Assembly: GCF_047675955.1 (NCBI RefSeq)
Contig: NC_132912.1
Coordinates: 15,226,500 to 15,290,499 of the forward strand
Source of the DNA: Chlorocebus sabaeus
Taxonomy: Eukaryota > Chordata > Mammalia > Primates > Cercopithecidae
DNA length: 64,000 nt
Direction: 5' to 3'
The notes beneath the pieces are model-generated. The model ran no database searches. It was not told the origin of the DNA and saw only the letters and a list, made by a program, of their open reading frames with translations. A program made the translations under genes and the position numbers. Shown here one piece after another: positions 35,451 through 47,215 of this stretch (the stretch's first letter is position 1; every line of letters begins with the position of its first letter).

Positions 35451-36938
35451 TGCTGCCACCAACACCGCAGCCACCACCACCACCACCACCATCATCACTA
35501 TCACCATATCATTACTAACATCATCACCATTATCACCACCACCATCACCACTACCATTGCCATCATCACCATCACTGCCACCATCACTACAATCACATCA
35601 TCATCACCACCAACATCACCATCACTATCATCACCACCACCACTGCCACCACTGCCATAACCACCATCATCACCATCACCATTTCATTACTAACATCATA
35701 ACTAACACCATTATCACCACCACCATTGCCACTACCATTGCCATCATCACCATCACTGCCACCATCATCACCATCACTACAATCACATCATCACCACCAT
35801 CATCACCATCACTATCAACACCACCACCACCACTGCCATTACCACCATCATCACCATCATATCATTACTGCCATCATTGCCATTATCATCATCACCATCA
35901 TCACCACCATCGCCACTACCATTGCCATCACCACCACCATCACCATCATCACCATCACATCATCATCACCACCATCATCACCACCACCATCATCACCACC
36001 ACTGCCACCACCACCACTGCCATTACCCCTATCATCACCATCATCATATCATTACTACCATCATCACCTTTATCATCATCACCATCATCACCACCATCGC
36101 CACTACCATTGCCATCACCACCATCATCACCATCACCACCATCATCACCACCACTGCCACCACCACCACTGCCATTACCCCTATCATCACCATCATTATA
36201 TCATTACTATCATCATCACCATTATCATCATCACCATCATCACCACCATCGCCACTACCATTGCCATCACCACCATCACTGCCACCATCATCACTATTAT
36301 CACCATCACATCACCATCACCACCATCATCAGCACCATCACTATCACCACCACCACTTCCATCACCATCATTACCACCATCTTACCATTTCTGCCATCAC
36401 CATTATCATCACCATCACCATCAGCACCATCGCCACTACCATTGCCATCACCATTACTGCCACCATCAACACCATCACATCATCACCACACCATCACTAC
36501 CCCCATCATCATCACCATCACCATCATCACCACCATCTTATCATTTCTACCATCATCACCATTATCGTCACTGTCACCATCAGCACCATTGCCACTACCA
36601 TCACCATCACCATTACTGCCACCATCAACACCATCACATCATCATCACCACCATCGCTACCCCCATCATCATCACCATCACATCATCACCACCACCATCA
36701 CTACACCCATCATCATCACCATCACCACCACCACCACCGCCATCACCACCATCATCATCACCATCACATCATCATCACCACCATCACTACTCCCATTATG
36801 GTCACCATCACCATCATTACCACCACCACCACCGCCGCCATCACTACCATCACCATCACCATCATCATTATCGCCACCATTACCACCATCATCATCATCA
36901 CCACCATCACCACCATCACCATCATAATCATCACCACA
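35451..36938. repeat. CAC/CAT trinucleotide array, 1.5 kb, with higher-order period
   Basis: Almost only ACC, ATC, ATT and GCC triplets, with very little G on the plus strand. The marker CCACTACCATTGCC recurs near 35548, 35729, 35913, 36100, 36252 and 36433 (a variant near 36592), giving larger units of about 150-187 bp. A second marker, TCATTACT, recurs in step with it. Long open frames in several phases are a consequence of the repeat. Confidence 0.95.
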
Positions 36939-36944
36939 GCAGGT

Positions 36945-37190
36945 AACATGCTGCAACACTTACTATGTGTCAGGCATGGTACCAAGCACCCTAGAGATAA
37001 CAACTTCGTAAATTGTCACACTGGGAGGTAAATGCTATTATTATTCCCATTTCATAGATGAGGAAACTGAAGTAGAGAGAAGTTAAGTAATTTACTGAAG
37101 GTCACATGGCTAATAATGGCACAACCAGGACTTGAATCCAGACAGTCTGGTTCCAAAATCCACATAATTACTACCCTACGTTGTCTCTCA
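36945..37190 (-). mobile_element. MIR
   Basis: Well-preserved reverse MIR: ACTATGTGTCAGGCATGGTA, then TTTCATAGATGAGGAAACTG and AAGGTCACATGGCTAATAAT. Confidence 0.88.
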
Positions 37191-38388
37191 TTTACGTACA
37201 TCCTTGGGTTGACCATCTTTTCAGATAATTACTGGCAATTTTTAGGTCTTCTTTTGTAAACTGTCTAATTGTGATCTCTGGACATTTTTTATTCACCTGT
37301 TTTACGGAATTGTAATAGATCTTTGTGCTACATGTGTGCACATGCCCTGGTGTTCTGGTTGGAATATCAAAACACTTCACCAGAAGGAATAACACTACTA
37401 GGAAAATAATATGAGGTTTTTGTACAGTGGATAAAAAACAAAGTAACCCAAGGTACATCACACTACCTGCTGCTGGAAGAGAACTCACACCCACAGTTGG
37501 GGAAGTTGGCTAAGGTTGACTCAGGTTATCAGGGTATACTGGCCAAAGTTGGTCCTCATCCTGGATTGGGGCACTCCTCTTACCTAAGTTGATCATGTGA
37601 CCATCAAATTCAATAATGGCTTTCACCTGCAGTTCAGGATTTGAAGAAGTCACACAAATGAGTTTGTTTTTGTCAGTGGCTCATTTGTGTAATTCCAGTA
37701 TGAGTTTCTTCACTCTTTTTTTCCCCAAGTATAATGCAGAGTCCAGAGCAGGAAGCCAACCTTCCAGCTGTCATCACCTGGCTGCACTACGGCCTCATCT
37801 AAAGTAGGATTTCAGCTCCATCATGGGTTTGGTAGCTTCAACCCATACTTAGTGCGTCCCTTCTCCTCTTGGGATTGGTGTAGGGAGTATCTACAAAGCA
37901 ACATCGTCTCTGTGCAAAGCGGTAAGTCATGGACAAGCCCTAGAAGGCTCAGAGCTCAGAGCTGTCCCAGAAATGTATGGCCAGTGAGGGACAGAGATCA
38001 TCAACAAAGATCCATCAAGCAAGCAGGTGGCTGCAGCTATTGAGGCTACAGCTTTAGGTAAAGGTGACTGTGAGACTAGTCAATAATTTAAATCTTTACA
38101 CGGGTGTTAGCAGCAGAGGATGCCTAGCTCTAGACAATGGCTGAACAATAAGCCCTGGAATCAATACAAGCGTGGCTGGAAACGAGGAATCTTGATGATC
38201 CCCTTTGCTAGCTTCTAGTCCAGTTTGTTAACTAGTCCCTCTTTGCTAGCTTCTGGTCTAGTTTACTAACTCATCCCTCTTCTCACGCATTGGGCTGTTC
38301 CAAGTTTTTGATTCTTCTAAATCTGTACCGTATTTGTATTTGAAATGTGGGAATGTATATTCTATCTCATTAGCTTCCTCCTTTCCGT
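37191..38388. other. Unique intron 1 sequence
   Basis: No exon or named repeat, except the 38-bp duplication listed separately. Confidence 0.4.
38203..38278. repeat. 38-bp direct tandem duplication
   Basis: Two diverged copies (38203-38240, 38241-38278), each starting CTTTGCTAGCTTCT. Confidence 0.85.
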
Positions 38389-38692
38389 TTTTGTTTGTTT
38401 GGTTTTGTTTTTTGAGACAGAGTTTCACTCTTGCTGCCCATTCTGGAGTGCAATGGCGCCATCTTGGCTCACTGCAATCTCCGCCTCCTAGGTTCAAGCA
38501 AATCTCTGCCTCAGCCTCCTGAGTAGCTGGGATTACAGGCATGCACCATCATACTGGCTAATTTTGTATTTTTAGTAGAGACGGGGTTTCTCCATGTTGG
38601 TCAGGCTAGTGTTGAACTCCTGACCTCAGGGATCTGCCCAGCTCGGCCCCCCAAAGTGCTAGGATTATAGGCGTGAGCCACAGTGCCCAGCC
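38389..38692 (-). mobile_element. Alu
   Basis: Full-length reverse Alu with a CCTCCTTTC repeat on both sides. Confidence 0.92.
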
Positions 38693-39090
38693 GGCCTCCT
38701 CCTTTCATAATTATTTCATTAGTATCAAACAATTTTGGTGTCTACATCACATAAAAGCCCAATTCTGATAAGAGAGAATGTTAAACTATAACAAACTTTC
38801 ATACAACGCTCATTGGCCAGAAATGCATCTAGCATGAAGTTTAGTTTGTGAAGTAAGACCTGTCTTTGTAGACAGTGCAAGATCAGAACACAGGAAGACA
38901 TATTTTAAGTGCTTTAAAATTTTGTTATTTACATATCTTTAAGATCATTATATACAATTGAAGATGAAATTCAAATTGTTCAGCCATTTTACAGACAAAC
39001 AGGGACAGATCCGTGGCTTATGAGCCTCAAGGGAGCTGGTGGCTCACAAGAGTCAAGTTGTAGATGGTTTTAAAAAGAAAAAAAAAAGTT
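38693..39090. other. Unique intron 1 sequence
   Basis: Nothing recognised. Confidence 0.4.
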
Positions 39091-39400
39091 GGCCGGATGT
39101 GGTGGCTCACACCTGTAATCCCAACACTTTGGGAGGCTGCGGCGGGAGGATCACCTAAGGTCAGGAGTTTGAGAACAGCCTGGCCAACATGGTGAAACCC
39201 CATCTCTACCAAAAATATAAAAAATTAGCTGGGTGTGGTGGTGTACACCTGTAATCCTAGCTACTCGGGAGGCTGAGGCAGGAGAACTGTTTGAACCTGG
39301 GAGGCAGAAGTTGCAGTGAGCCGAGATCGTGCCACTGCACTCCAGCCTGGGCGACAGAGTAAAACTCTGTCTCAAAAAAAAAAAAAAAAAAAAAAAAAAA
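39091..39400 (+). mobile_element. Alu
   Basis: Full-length AluS type; 27-base A tail. Confidence 0.94.
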
Positions 39401-40254
39401 GGTTGTAACACTCACACATAGAAGTGAGATAGCTTGATCCAAGGCTGGTATATGAGCCTGTGATATGTGTTCAAGGGCAAAGGCCAGAGATGAGAGACAG
39501 AGAAAACAATTTCTATGAGCAAAGTCAAAGGTCAAAGACAAGTTGGTGAGGCTGTACAAATGGCGCTTTTCACAAGGAATCACAAAGATGAACCTGGAGT
39601 CCTCAAACACAAAAGGAAATGCACCTCCCAGATCCAAAACGGAGTCAGAGGTCATGGTCTGCTCTGGGATGGTAGAGGAAAGAAACAGAAATGTTTAAAA
39701 AACAGAAAGACCACAGAGCTCTGAGAAGTTGTCTACAAGACAAGAAGCAAGTGGCAGTGTCCAGAAGGGATGGCTTAAAACTGGGACAAGCAGGACTGGG
39801 GTCTCTCCTTTGCCAAAATGTATCTTTTCCCCTTATCCTTAGGAAATGACAGCAAAAAGTCAACTCAAGAAGAACCCTGGGGTCTGATGGGTCCCTGATG
39901 CATACAGTCTGTGGTTTTCTCAGAGCTATTCCCTCTCAGAACCTTCCCCAGCCTTCTGTTACCCCTGAGGATGCGGTCAGGCCCAGGACAAAGTATGTAC
40001 TTGTCAAATCATGAGTTTTAAAGACAAATGGCTCCCTTTAAGCAGTCTGTTTCATTTACCAATGAAGACACTCATCCCCGGAGGGGTTAACTGACTTCCG
40101 AAGTCCAAGTGAGGGTTAGTGAAGGAAGCTTTTTGGTTCCTGGTTTAATACTCATCTCAACACACCACACTGCCTTCCTAAAACTTAACTGAGAAAGATT
40201 TTAAAATATTTTTTAGGAAACAGTCTGGAGAGGTGATACATGTTCAAGGATATT
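39401..40254. other. Unique intron 1 sequence
   Basis: No exon or repeat recognised. Confidence 0.4.
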
Positions 40255-40710
40255 AACTTCAGCCCTGTGTTCTAAAACAAAAGACTGAAAACTACCTTAC
40301 TGTCTACTAACAGGGGACAGATTAAAGAGGTAATGGTACATCCATTCAATGCTACAATATACAGCAGCCCCCTACCCTTTTTTTGGAATGGAGGTTTAAT
40401 AGAAGAGAAAGAGAAACAGCTCTCTCTCTCTCTATGGAGAGAGGAGTCTCTGAGTGGAAAGGATCCATATACAGCCTTTTTAAAAAGGAGGTTGGAGCTG
40501 AACATGGTGGCTCACGCCTATAATCCCAGCAACTCCAGAGGATCACTTGAAGTCAGGAGTTCAAGACCAGCCTGGGTAACACAGTGAGACATCCACCCCC
40601 GCAAACTCTAAAAAAATACAATAAAACTAAAAGGAGGTTGATCTATGTATTTTGATATATAATGACCTCCGAGATAGGCTGTTAAGTGAAAAATTAAGAG
40701 GCATGCTGCC
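40255..40710 (+). mobile_element. Old LINE (L1M-like) fragment with Alu monomer inside
   Basis: GTCTACTAACAGGGGACAGA, then GGTACATCCATTCAATGCTA and CTGTTAAGTGAAAAATTAAG follow the L1M 3' ORF2 pattern. Confidence 0.55.
40495..40628 (+). mobile_element. Single left Alu monomer
   Basis: It is one arm only, flanked by AAAAGGAGGTTG (40483-40494 and 40629-40640), so it inserted as a monomer. Confidence 0.85.
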
Positions 40711-40983
40711 ATTTGTGTTGAAGGCCTGCGGAGGCACATGTGTGCACATGCCCCCATCCTTGCCACCACTGGAAGGACGCGCCAAGACCCTGCAACAGGA
40801 GCTGCCTATCGGGGAGAAGTTCAGTGCAGGGAGAATGAGACTTAACTTCGCTGCCTCCCCTTGATGCCTTTTGAATTTTGTACCACATAGCTGACCTTTG
40901 AATAGATCATACTACTTACTCAAAACATTACATAATGAAAACACGAAAACGTCTCTAAGGCCAAAGTTACACACAGATGTTTT

Positions 40984-41304
40984 GTTTTATTTTATTTTTA
41001 TTTTTTTATTTTTATTTTTTGAGACAGAATCTCGCTCTGTCGCCCAGGCTGGAGTACAGTAGGTGATCTTGGCTCACTGCAAGCTCCGCCTCCCAGGTTC
41101 ACGCCATTCTCCTGCCTCGCCCTCCCGAGTAGCTGGGACTACAGGCACCCACCACCAGGCCCGCCTAATTTTTTTTTTGTATTTTTAGTAGAGACGGGGT
41201 TTCACCATGTGAGCCAGGATGGTCTCGATCTCTTGCTCTCGTGATCCACCCCCCTCGGCCTCCCAAAGTGCTGGGGTTACAGGCGTGAGCCACCACACCC
41301 GGCC
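40984..41304 (-). mobile_element. AluY-type element
   Basis: Full-length reverse element; target copies ACACACAGATGTTTT and TACACGCAGATGTTTT flank it. Confidence 0.94.
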
Positions 41305-41794
41305 TACACGCAGATGTTTTATTAGTTAGTATACAGGCTGAGCTGTGTGGGCTCTAGTCCCAAAATAACAGCCGCTCACAACACAAGCACATTTAACTTT
41401 CGTTAAAAGGTCTCTGCATCCCTCAGTGGGGAAGTTGTGCCCTAAGATTACAGCAGGGCTGAGTCCCTCCATCCTGTCTCCCCTACCCCAGGATGCTGGC
41501 TTGGTGCAGGTGCTCTGGAATAACTTCCTACCACTGGTACGCATATCCCAGCCAGCAGGAGGGATGAGTGGGGCCCTCCAGGTGCCCAGAGCAAACAGTG
41601 TCACTGTGGAAGAAGGGGCCCACTGGCAGCCTTGGCCATGAAGCTCCAGCAATAGGGAACTGAATAAATAATGGTACCCTGTATAGAATCACGTGACGGG
41701 ATGGCCAGCCAATTGACCTGACTCAGGTGCAGGCTGTGCGGTGACCCGGAAAGACATTCAAATGACCTTTCAAATGACAACAGATCAATACAAA
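41305..41794. other. Unique intron 1 sequence
   Basis: No exon or repeat recognised. Confidence 0.4.
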
Positions 41795-41930
41795 CAATAC
41801 ACAGTAGGCACCCCTTATCCTCAAGAAGGCGTTCCGAGTCTCCCAGGCGATGCCTAAAACCACGGCTAGTCCCCACTCCTATCCTGCATAGCCTAGGCAC
41901 AAAGGTATTTTTCCTTTTTCACAATTTTAT
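41795..41930. mobile_element. Possible Tigger-type DNA transposon fragment
   Basis: CAGTAGGCACCCCTTATCC followed by GGCGATGCCTAAAACCACGG is like TcMar-Tigger termini. Weak. Confidence 0.35.
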
Positions 41931-41937
41931 GGGTAGA

Positions 41938-42698
41938 TTATTATTATTTTTTGTTATTCAGTTTTTATTTCATTGTCATAAACTTAACTCTGCAATCCAG
42001 CTAGGCATGGAAGGGAACAAGGAAAACATGGGATCCAAAGGGAACTGCAGTGAGAGCACAAAGATTCTAGGATACTGCGAGCAAATGGGGTGGAGGGTGC
42101 TCTCCGGAGCTACAGAAGGAATGGTCTGGTAGTGAAGGTAAAACACACATCAAACTTATTCGAGTTGTCCACAGTCCGCAGTGGCGATCTTCTTGCTGCT
42201 CTTGCCATTCCTGGACCCAAAGCGCTCCATGGCCTCCACAATCTTCATGCCTTCTTTCACCTTGCCAGAGACCACATGCTTGCCATCCAACCGCTCGGTC
42301 TTGGCAGCGCAGATGAAAAACTGGGAACCGTTTGTGTTGGGTCGAGCGTTTGCCATGGACACGATGCCAGGGCCTGTATGCTTCAGGATGAAGTTCTTGT
42401 CATCAAATTTATCCCTGTAGACGAACTTGCCACCACTGCCATTATGGCGTGTGAAGTCACCACCCTGACACATAAGCCCTAGATTAATTCTGTGAAAGCA
42501 GGAACCCTTATAACCAAATCCTTTCTCTCCAGTGCTCAGAGCATGACAGTTTTCTGTCTTTGGAACCTTGTCTGCAAACAGCTTGAAGGAGACACGCCCC
42601 AAGGGCTCGCCGTTGACAACCATGTTGAAGAACACGGCGGGGTTGACCATAGCTGATAGTACGGGGCTCTGGGCGGCAGTGGCATCTGCAAAGCCTTT
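41938..42698 (-). pseudogene. Processed PPIA (cyclophilin A) retrocopy
   Basis: An intronless copy of cyclophilin A lies antisense-free inside NMT2 intron 1, on the same strand as the gene. The frame from Met at 42650-42648 to the stop at 42158-42156 gives 164 residues against 165 in the parent, with one codon lost near residue 33 (KTENCHALS). 5' UTR sequence precedes it (to about 42698), and the complete parental 3' UTR follows down to about 41945, ending in an A-rich tail; there are no introns, as expected of an L1-mediated copy. The active-site Arg in FHRI is kept, but the following IPGF is changed to NLGL and the cyclosporin-binding Trp near position 121 is Arg. No promoter of its own is evident. 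It is most likely a non-functional pseudogene with a frame still open. Confidence 0.93.
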
Positions 42699-43013
42699 TT
42701 TGTTTGTTTTTTTTTTTAAGAGACTGGGTCTCACTCTGTCACCCAGGCTGAAGTGCAGTGATGCAATCACAGCTCACTGTAGCCTTGAACTTCTGGGCTC
42801 AAGTGATCTTTCCGCCTCAGCCTCCTGAGTAGCTAGGAATACAGGTATATGCCACTATGCCTGGCTAATTTTTTTTTTTTTTTTTTTTTTTTCTGTAGAG
42901 GCAGGATCTTGCTATATTACCCAGGCTGATCTCGAACTCCCGGGGTCAAGTGATTCTCCCACCTTGGCCTCCCAAATCGGTGGGATTATAGGCGTGAGCC
43001 ACTGCACCTGGCC
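42696..43013 (-). mobile_element. AluJ-type element next to the PPIA retrocopy
   Basis: Diverged reverse Alu with a long middle T run; it abuts the 5' UTR end of the retrocopy. Confidence 0.9.
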
Positions 43014-43436
43014 CCAAGGATTCCTTCTTACAACCACAGTATATGATCTTCTTTTCTTATTGAGAACGTTCACCTTTTCCCTTAAGAAAGCACTTTATGG
43101 CTTCTCTATGGTGTATCCAAATTGCCAGTGCCACTCCTCTTATGCTTTAGGGCCATGAGGAAGTAAAGTAAGGGTGACTTGACAACAAGCACTGTGATTC
43201 CAAGACAGTGAATCTCATCAGAGACGGCTACTAAGTGAGCTGCAGGTGGGGACGCTGGCACAGGGAGGAGTCGCATCCAGGGTGGGACAGGGTGAGATGG
43301 TCCCAGATTTCATCACGCTACTCGGACGGGCATGAAATTTAAAACTCAGGCATTGCTTCTGGAATTTTCCATTGAATATTTTCAAACTGACAAAGGGTAA
43401 CTGCAACTGCAGAAAGCAAAATCACAGATAAGGGGG
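43014..43436. other. Unique intron 1 sequence
   Basis: Nothing recognised. Confidence 0.4.
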
Positions 43437-44277
43437 TGATGTGGTTTGGGTGTGTCCCCACCCAAATCTCATATTGAATTGTTGGGAGTAAGCCCCAAAA
43501 CTGGCCATAAACAAAATCTCTACAGCACTATAACATGTTCTTAATGGCCCTAACACCGAAGCTGGAAGGTTGTGGGTTTACGGGAATGAGGGCAAAGAAC
43601 ACCTGCCCTGCCCAAGGCAGAAAACCGCTTAAAGGCATTCTTAAGCCACAAACTTTTTAAAAAGCATGAGTGATCTGTGTCTTAAGGGCATGTTCCTGCT
43701 GCAATTAATTCAGTCCATCCCTTCCTTTCCCTTAAGGGATACTTTTAGTTAATTTGATATCTATAGAAACAATGCTAATATAACTGCTTTGCTGTTAATA
43801 AATATGTGGGTAAATCTCTGTTTGGGGCTCTCAGCTCTGAAGGCTGTGAGACCCTTGATTCCCCACTTCACACCTCTATATTTCTGTGTGTGTGTCTTTA
43901 ATTCCTCTAGCGCCACTGGGTTAGGGTCTCCCCACCCAAGCTGGTCTCGACATTGAATTGTAGTTCCCATAATCCCCACGTGTTATGGGAAGGACCCGGC
44001 GGGAAGTAACTGAATCATGGGGGCGGTTACCCTCATGCTGTACTCATGACAGTGAGTGAGTTCTCTTTTATAAAGGGCTTTCACCCCCCTCACTCTCATT
44101 CTTCTCTCTCCTGCCACCCTGTGAAGAAGGATGCATTTGCTTCCCCATCTGCCATGAGTGTAAGTTTCCTGAGGCCTCTCCAGCCATGCAGAACTGTGAG
44201 TCAATTAAACCTCTTTCCTTTAAAAATTACCCAGTCTAACGCACATCCTTATAGCAGCACGAGAACTGACCAACACA
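43437..44277 (+). mobile_element. MaLR LTR (MST/THE1 type), split by another LTR
   Basis: It starts TGATGTGGTTTGGGTGTGTCC and ends AACTGACCAACACA. The segments 43437-43479 and 43953-44277 join into one LTR of about 365 bp. No internal sequence. Confidence 0.85.
43480..43952 (+). mobile_element. Solo ERVK-type LTR (MER9-like) nested in the MaLR LTR
   Basis: 473 bp, starting TGTTGGGAGTAAGC and ending GGTCTCGACA, with perfect 6-bp target duplications TTGAAT (43474-43479, 43953-43958). AATAAATATGTGGGTAAATC is in the polyadenylation region. The family call (MER9, HML group) is from memory. Confidence 0.8.
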
Positions 44278-45512
44278 GGACTAATATACTGCAATATTTG
44301 CATTTTTGTAAACATTTATAAACAGGAAAATGTATATACGAATATACCAAGGCATGGCGTTTTTGCTTAGTGATTCATTCTAATGTTCTACATTAAAAAT
44401 GTGGTTTCGCGTAAAGAACTTTTTAAAAACTTCATTTGGAAACTGAAACAAGCACTCTGCTTATGCTGGTTCTTTTTTAAATTTTCTTAAAATGTTCATA
44501 AGTACCCCCAAAGTAGTGAAGAGCAAGTATCGTATCCCCCTGCCCTCCCAAAAAAAGAAACACTAAAGGAAAAACCTGTGGGAATTTCTTATATTAACGG
44601 AATCCCCACCCTTCTCTGGGAAGGTACGGCATGAGCTGGAACACTGAGGAAACACAGCCACGGGAATAAAGAAGTCCCGATTTCCCCGGGGCATGTGAGT
44701 TTAAGCCAGGAACAGAAGCGCACTAAACAAAACAGAAACTGTAAAGGTGACATCCCAATTCAGCCCTTGAGTCCAACCAGATTTTCTCCTAAGGCTGGGA
44801 AAGCATGACAGGCCACTAACGTACTCAAAGCACCCACAAAAAGCCACCATCAAGGGCAGATTGGGCATAGACTGCAGCACTGGGGTACAGGTGGGCTGAA
44901 GTGGGTACCTTCCGGCAGCACTTTCACCCAGGAGATTCCATGGGCCATATCACTTCTCACAGGAACCTGGCTTCATGGAACTCGGAATGATGGTGATGCT
45001 CGGGGCAGAGGCTCCAGAGAAAGGGGTGCTGATATGTACGAGGCTACAGGTAAGGCAGTCAGAAAAGAGATGATTAAACCATGAAAGAAGCAAAAAAAGA
45101 AAAAAACTTGTTACTAATTACACTGATGCTATAAAATAAAAGGAGTCCTTTAAGGGACTAGAGAGAATAGAGTTCCTAATTATTGATTTGCAATAGTCTT
45201 TAAGCAAAGAAATGTATGATTTTTTTAAAAATTAATTCACTGACCCATTACACTGGTGAATTTTGGCTCCAAAGGTGTTCAGGTTGGTAATCAATCTATG
45301 ACTTGTAAAGAAAAAGACCTTAAGACATTATCAAATTACTCTTATCGAGAGTCCATGAGACTGTAGTTTAGTGAAAAGCAACAGATTTACAGTCAGATCG
45401 ACTAAAAAGCTAAGTTTGAATTTGAGTTATGGCCTGGATAACTTATGAAAACTGATAAGCCTCAGTCTCTTCATTTGTTATTGTTAATGAGTCAACCAGG
45501 GAAAATATATAA
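44278..45512. other. Unique intron 1 sequence
   Basis: No exon or repeat recognised in 1.2 kb. Confidence 0.4.
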
Positions 45513-45825
45513 GGCCGGGCATGGTGGCTCACGCTTGTAGACCCAGCACTTTGGAAGGCTGAAGGAGGGCAGATCACTTGAGGTCAGGAGTTCAAGATCA
45601 GCCTGGCCAACATGGCGAAAACCCATCTCGACTAAAAACACAAAAGTTAGCTGGGCATGGTGGCAGGCACCTGTAATCCCAGCTACTTGGGAGGCTGAGG
45701 CAGGAGAATCCCCTGAACCCAGGAGGCAGAGGTTGCAGAGAGCCAAGATCACGCCACTGCACTCCAGCCTGGGTGACAGACTGATACTCTATCTCAAAAA
45801 AAAAAGAAAAAAAAAAAAAAGAAAA
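45513..45825 (+). mobile_element. Alu
   Basis: Full-length AluS type; A-rich tail with GAAAA units. Confidence 0.92.
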
Positions 45826-46182
45826 AGAAAAATACATAAGCATATACCAAGAGCTCAAAAAATTAGTTATCATTTAAAAATGTGGGGTCCTATAGAGCCG
45901 AACAAAACTAAAAACTCTACAGCCAAAGTCCTCTCAATGAGAAGTAGAAAAAGGAAAGCCTTCACCTATTATTAATGCATATAAAATAAAGACAATTTGA
46001 AATACATGTGTCAATGGGAATTAAGAGCTATTGGAATCCATTCTGCAAATCTTTAGCAAGTTACAAACACGGGCAAGGTACCAGATATCCCAAGGACTGG
46101 AGACTGAAAGTGCTGCCTCCATGCGCACAGTCTACCTGTGAGTAGACAGGCAGACACATGCTGTGTTCTGTAGACATGTTTT
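45826..46182. other. Unique intron 1 sequence
   Basis: Nothing recognised. Confidence 0.35.
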
Positions 46183-46515
46183 GAGGTGTGTCTAAGTTCA
46201 GGCTGCTATTACAGACTACGATAGACTGATTACTTAAAGAACAGACATTTATTTCTTGCAGTTCTGGAGGCTCGAAGTCCACCAAGATCAGGGTGCTAGC
46301 AGGGTCAGCTTTTTGGTGAGGGCCTCATTCTTGGCAGAGGAACAATGTGCTGGACTCTTAATCACTTTATAAGCACACACTGATCCCATTCATGGGGGCT
46401 CCACCCTTGTGAGCTATTTACCACCCAAAGGTGCCACCTCCAGACACCATCACGTTGGGGATTTAGGCTTCAGCATATGGATTGGGAGGGACATACAATT
46501 CAGTCCCAGCAAGAT
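46183..46515. mobile_element. Medium-reiteration repeat, family not assigned
   Basis: TTATTTCTTGCAGTTCTGGAG, GATCCCATTCATGGGGGCTC and CACCATCACGTTGGGGATTT are a sequence pattern common in primate genomes, but I cannot name the family with confidence. Confidence 0.5.
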
Positions 46516-46888
46516 GCCAGCATTGCTCACTATGTTCTTCCCTGAAAACTCCCTTTGCCCACAGGTCTCACCAAAGGTGTGGCCCTCAGGGACCATGTTG
46601 TACCACACAATACCCTCCTACTCCTCCCTTTCCATTCTCCACCACAGTGGCCTGGATCATGCCTGGATAATCCCTTTCTTGGCCAGAAACCAGTGAGATC
46701 CTTTCTGGAGAATGTGAACTAAGGAACAGATGCTTGGGGCAGTCTAGTTGACAGAGAGGGAGACAGAGAGGGAGAGAGGTTAGAAAGGCAGATGGACCTT
46801 GGGTACTTGACTTTCTAATGTCTAATTCTAATAAAGTCCAGCCATACTTTATTTTCAGATAACCTATTGTATACTTAAATAAAACTTG

Positions 46889-47215
46889 CTTGTGTGTGTG
46901 TGTGTTTGTTTTCTTGAGACAGAGTCTCACTCTGTCGCCCAGGCTCACTGAAGTACAGTGGTGCAATCTCAGCTCACTGCAGTGTGTGCTTATATAGTGA
47001 TCTCCATCTCCCAGGTTCAAGCAGTTCTGCCTCAGCCTCCCGAGTAGCTGGGATTACAGGTGCCCACCATCACGCCGGACTAATTTTTGTATTTTCAGTA
47101 GAGACGGGGTTCCACCATGTAGCCCAGGCTGCTCTAGAATTTCTGAACTCAGGTGATTCACCCGCCCTGGCCTCCCAAAGTGCGGGAATTACAGGCGTGA
47201 GCCACTGCACCCAGC
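46889..47215 (-). mobile_element. Alu with internal extra sequence
   Basis: Reverse Alu with a GT-rich tail and about 20 extra bases (AGTGTGTGCTTATATAGTG) in the left-arm region near 46980. Confidence 0.88.

Noticed and set aside
35557..36927. Long open frames of 384-456 codons on the plus strand
   Set aside because: They are repeat translations of CAC/CAT triplets, present in several frames at once, with no domain, splice or start context.
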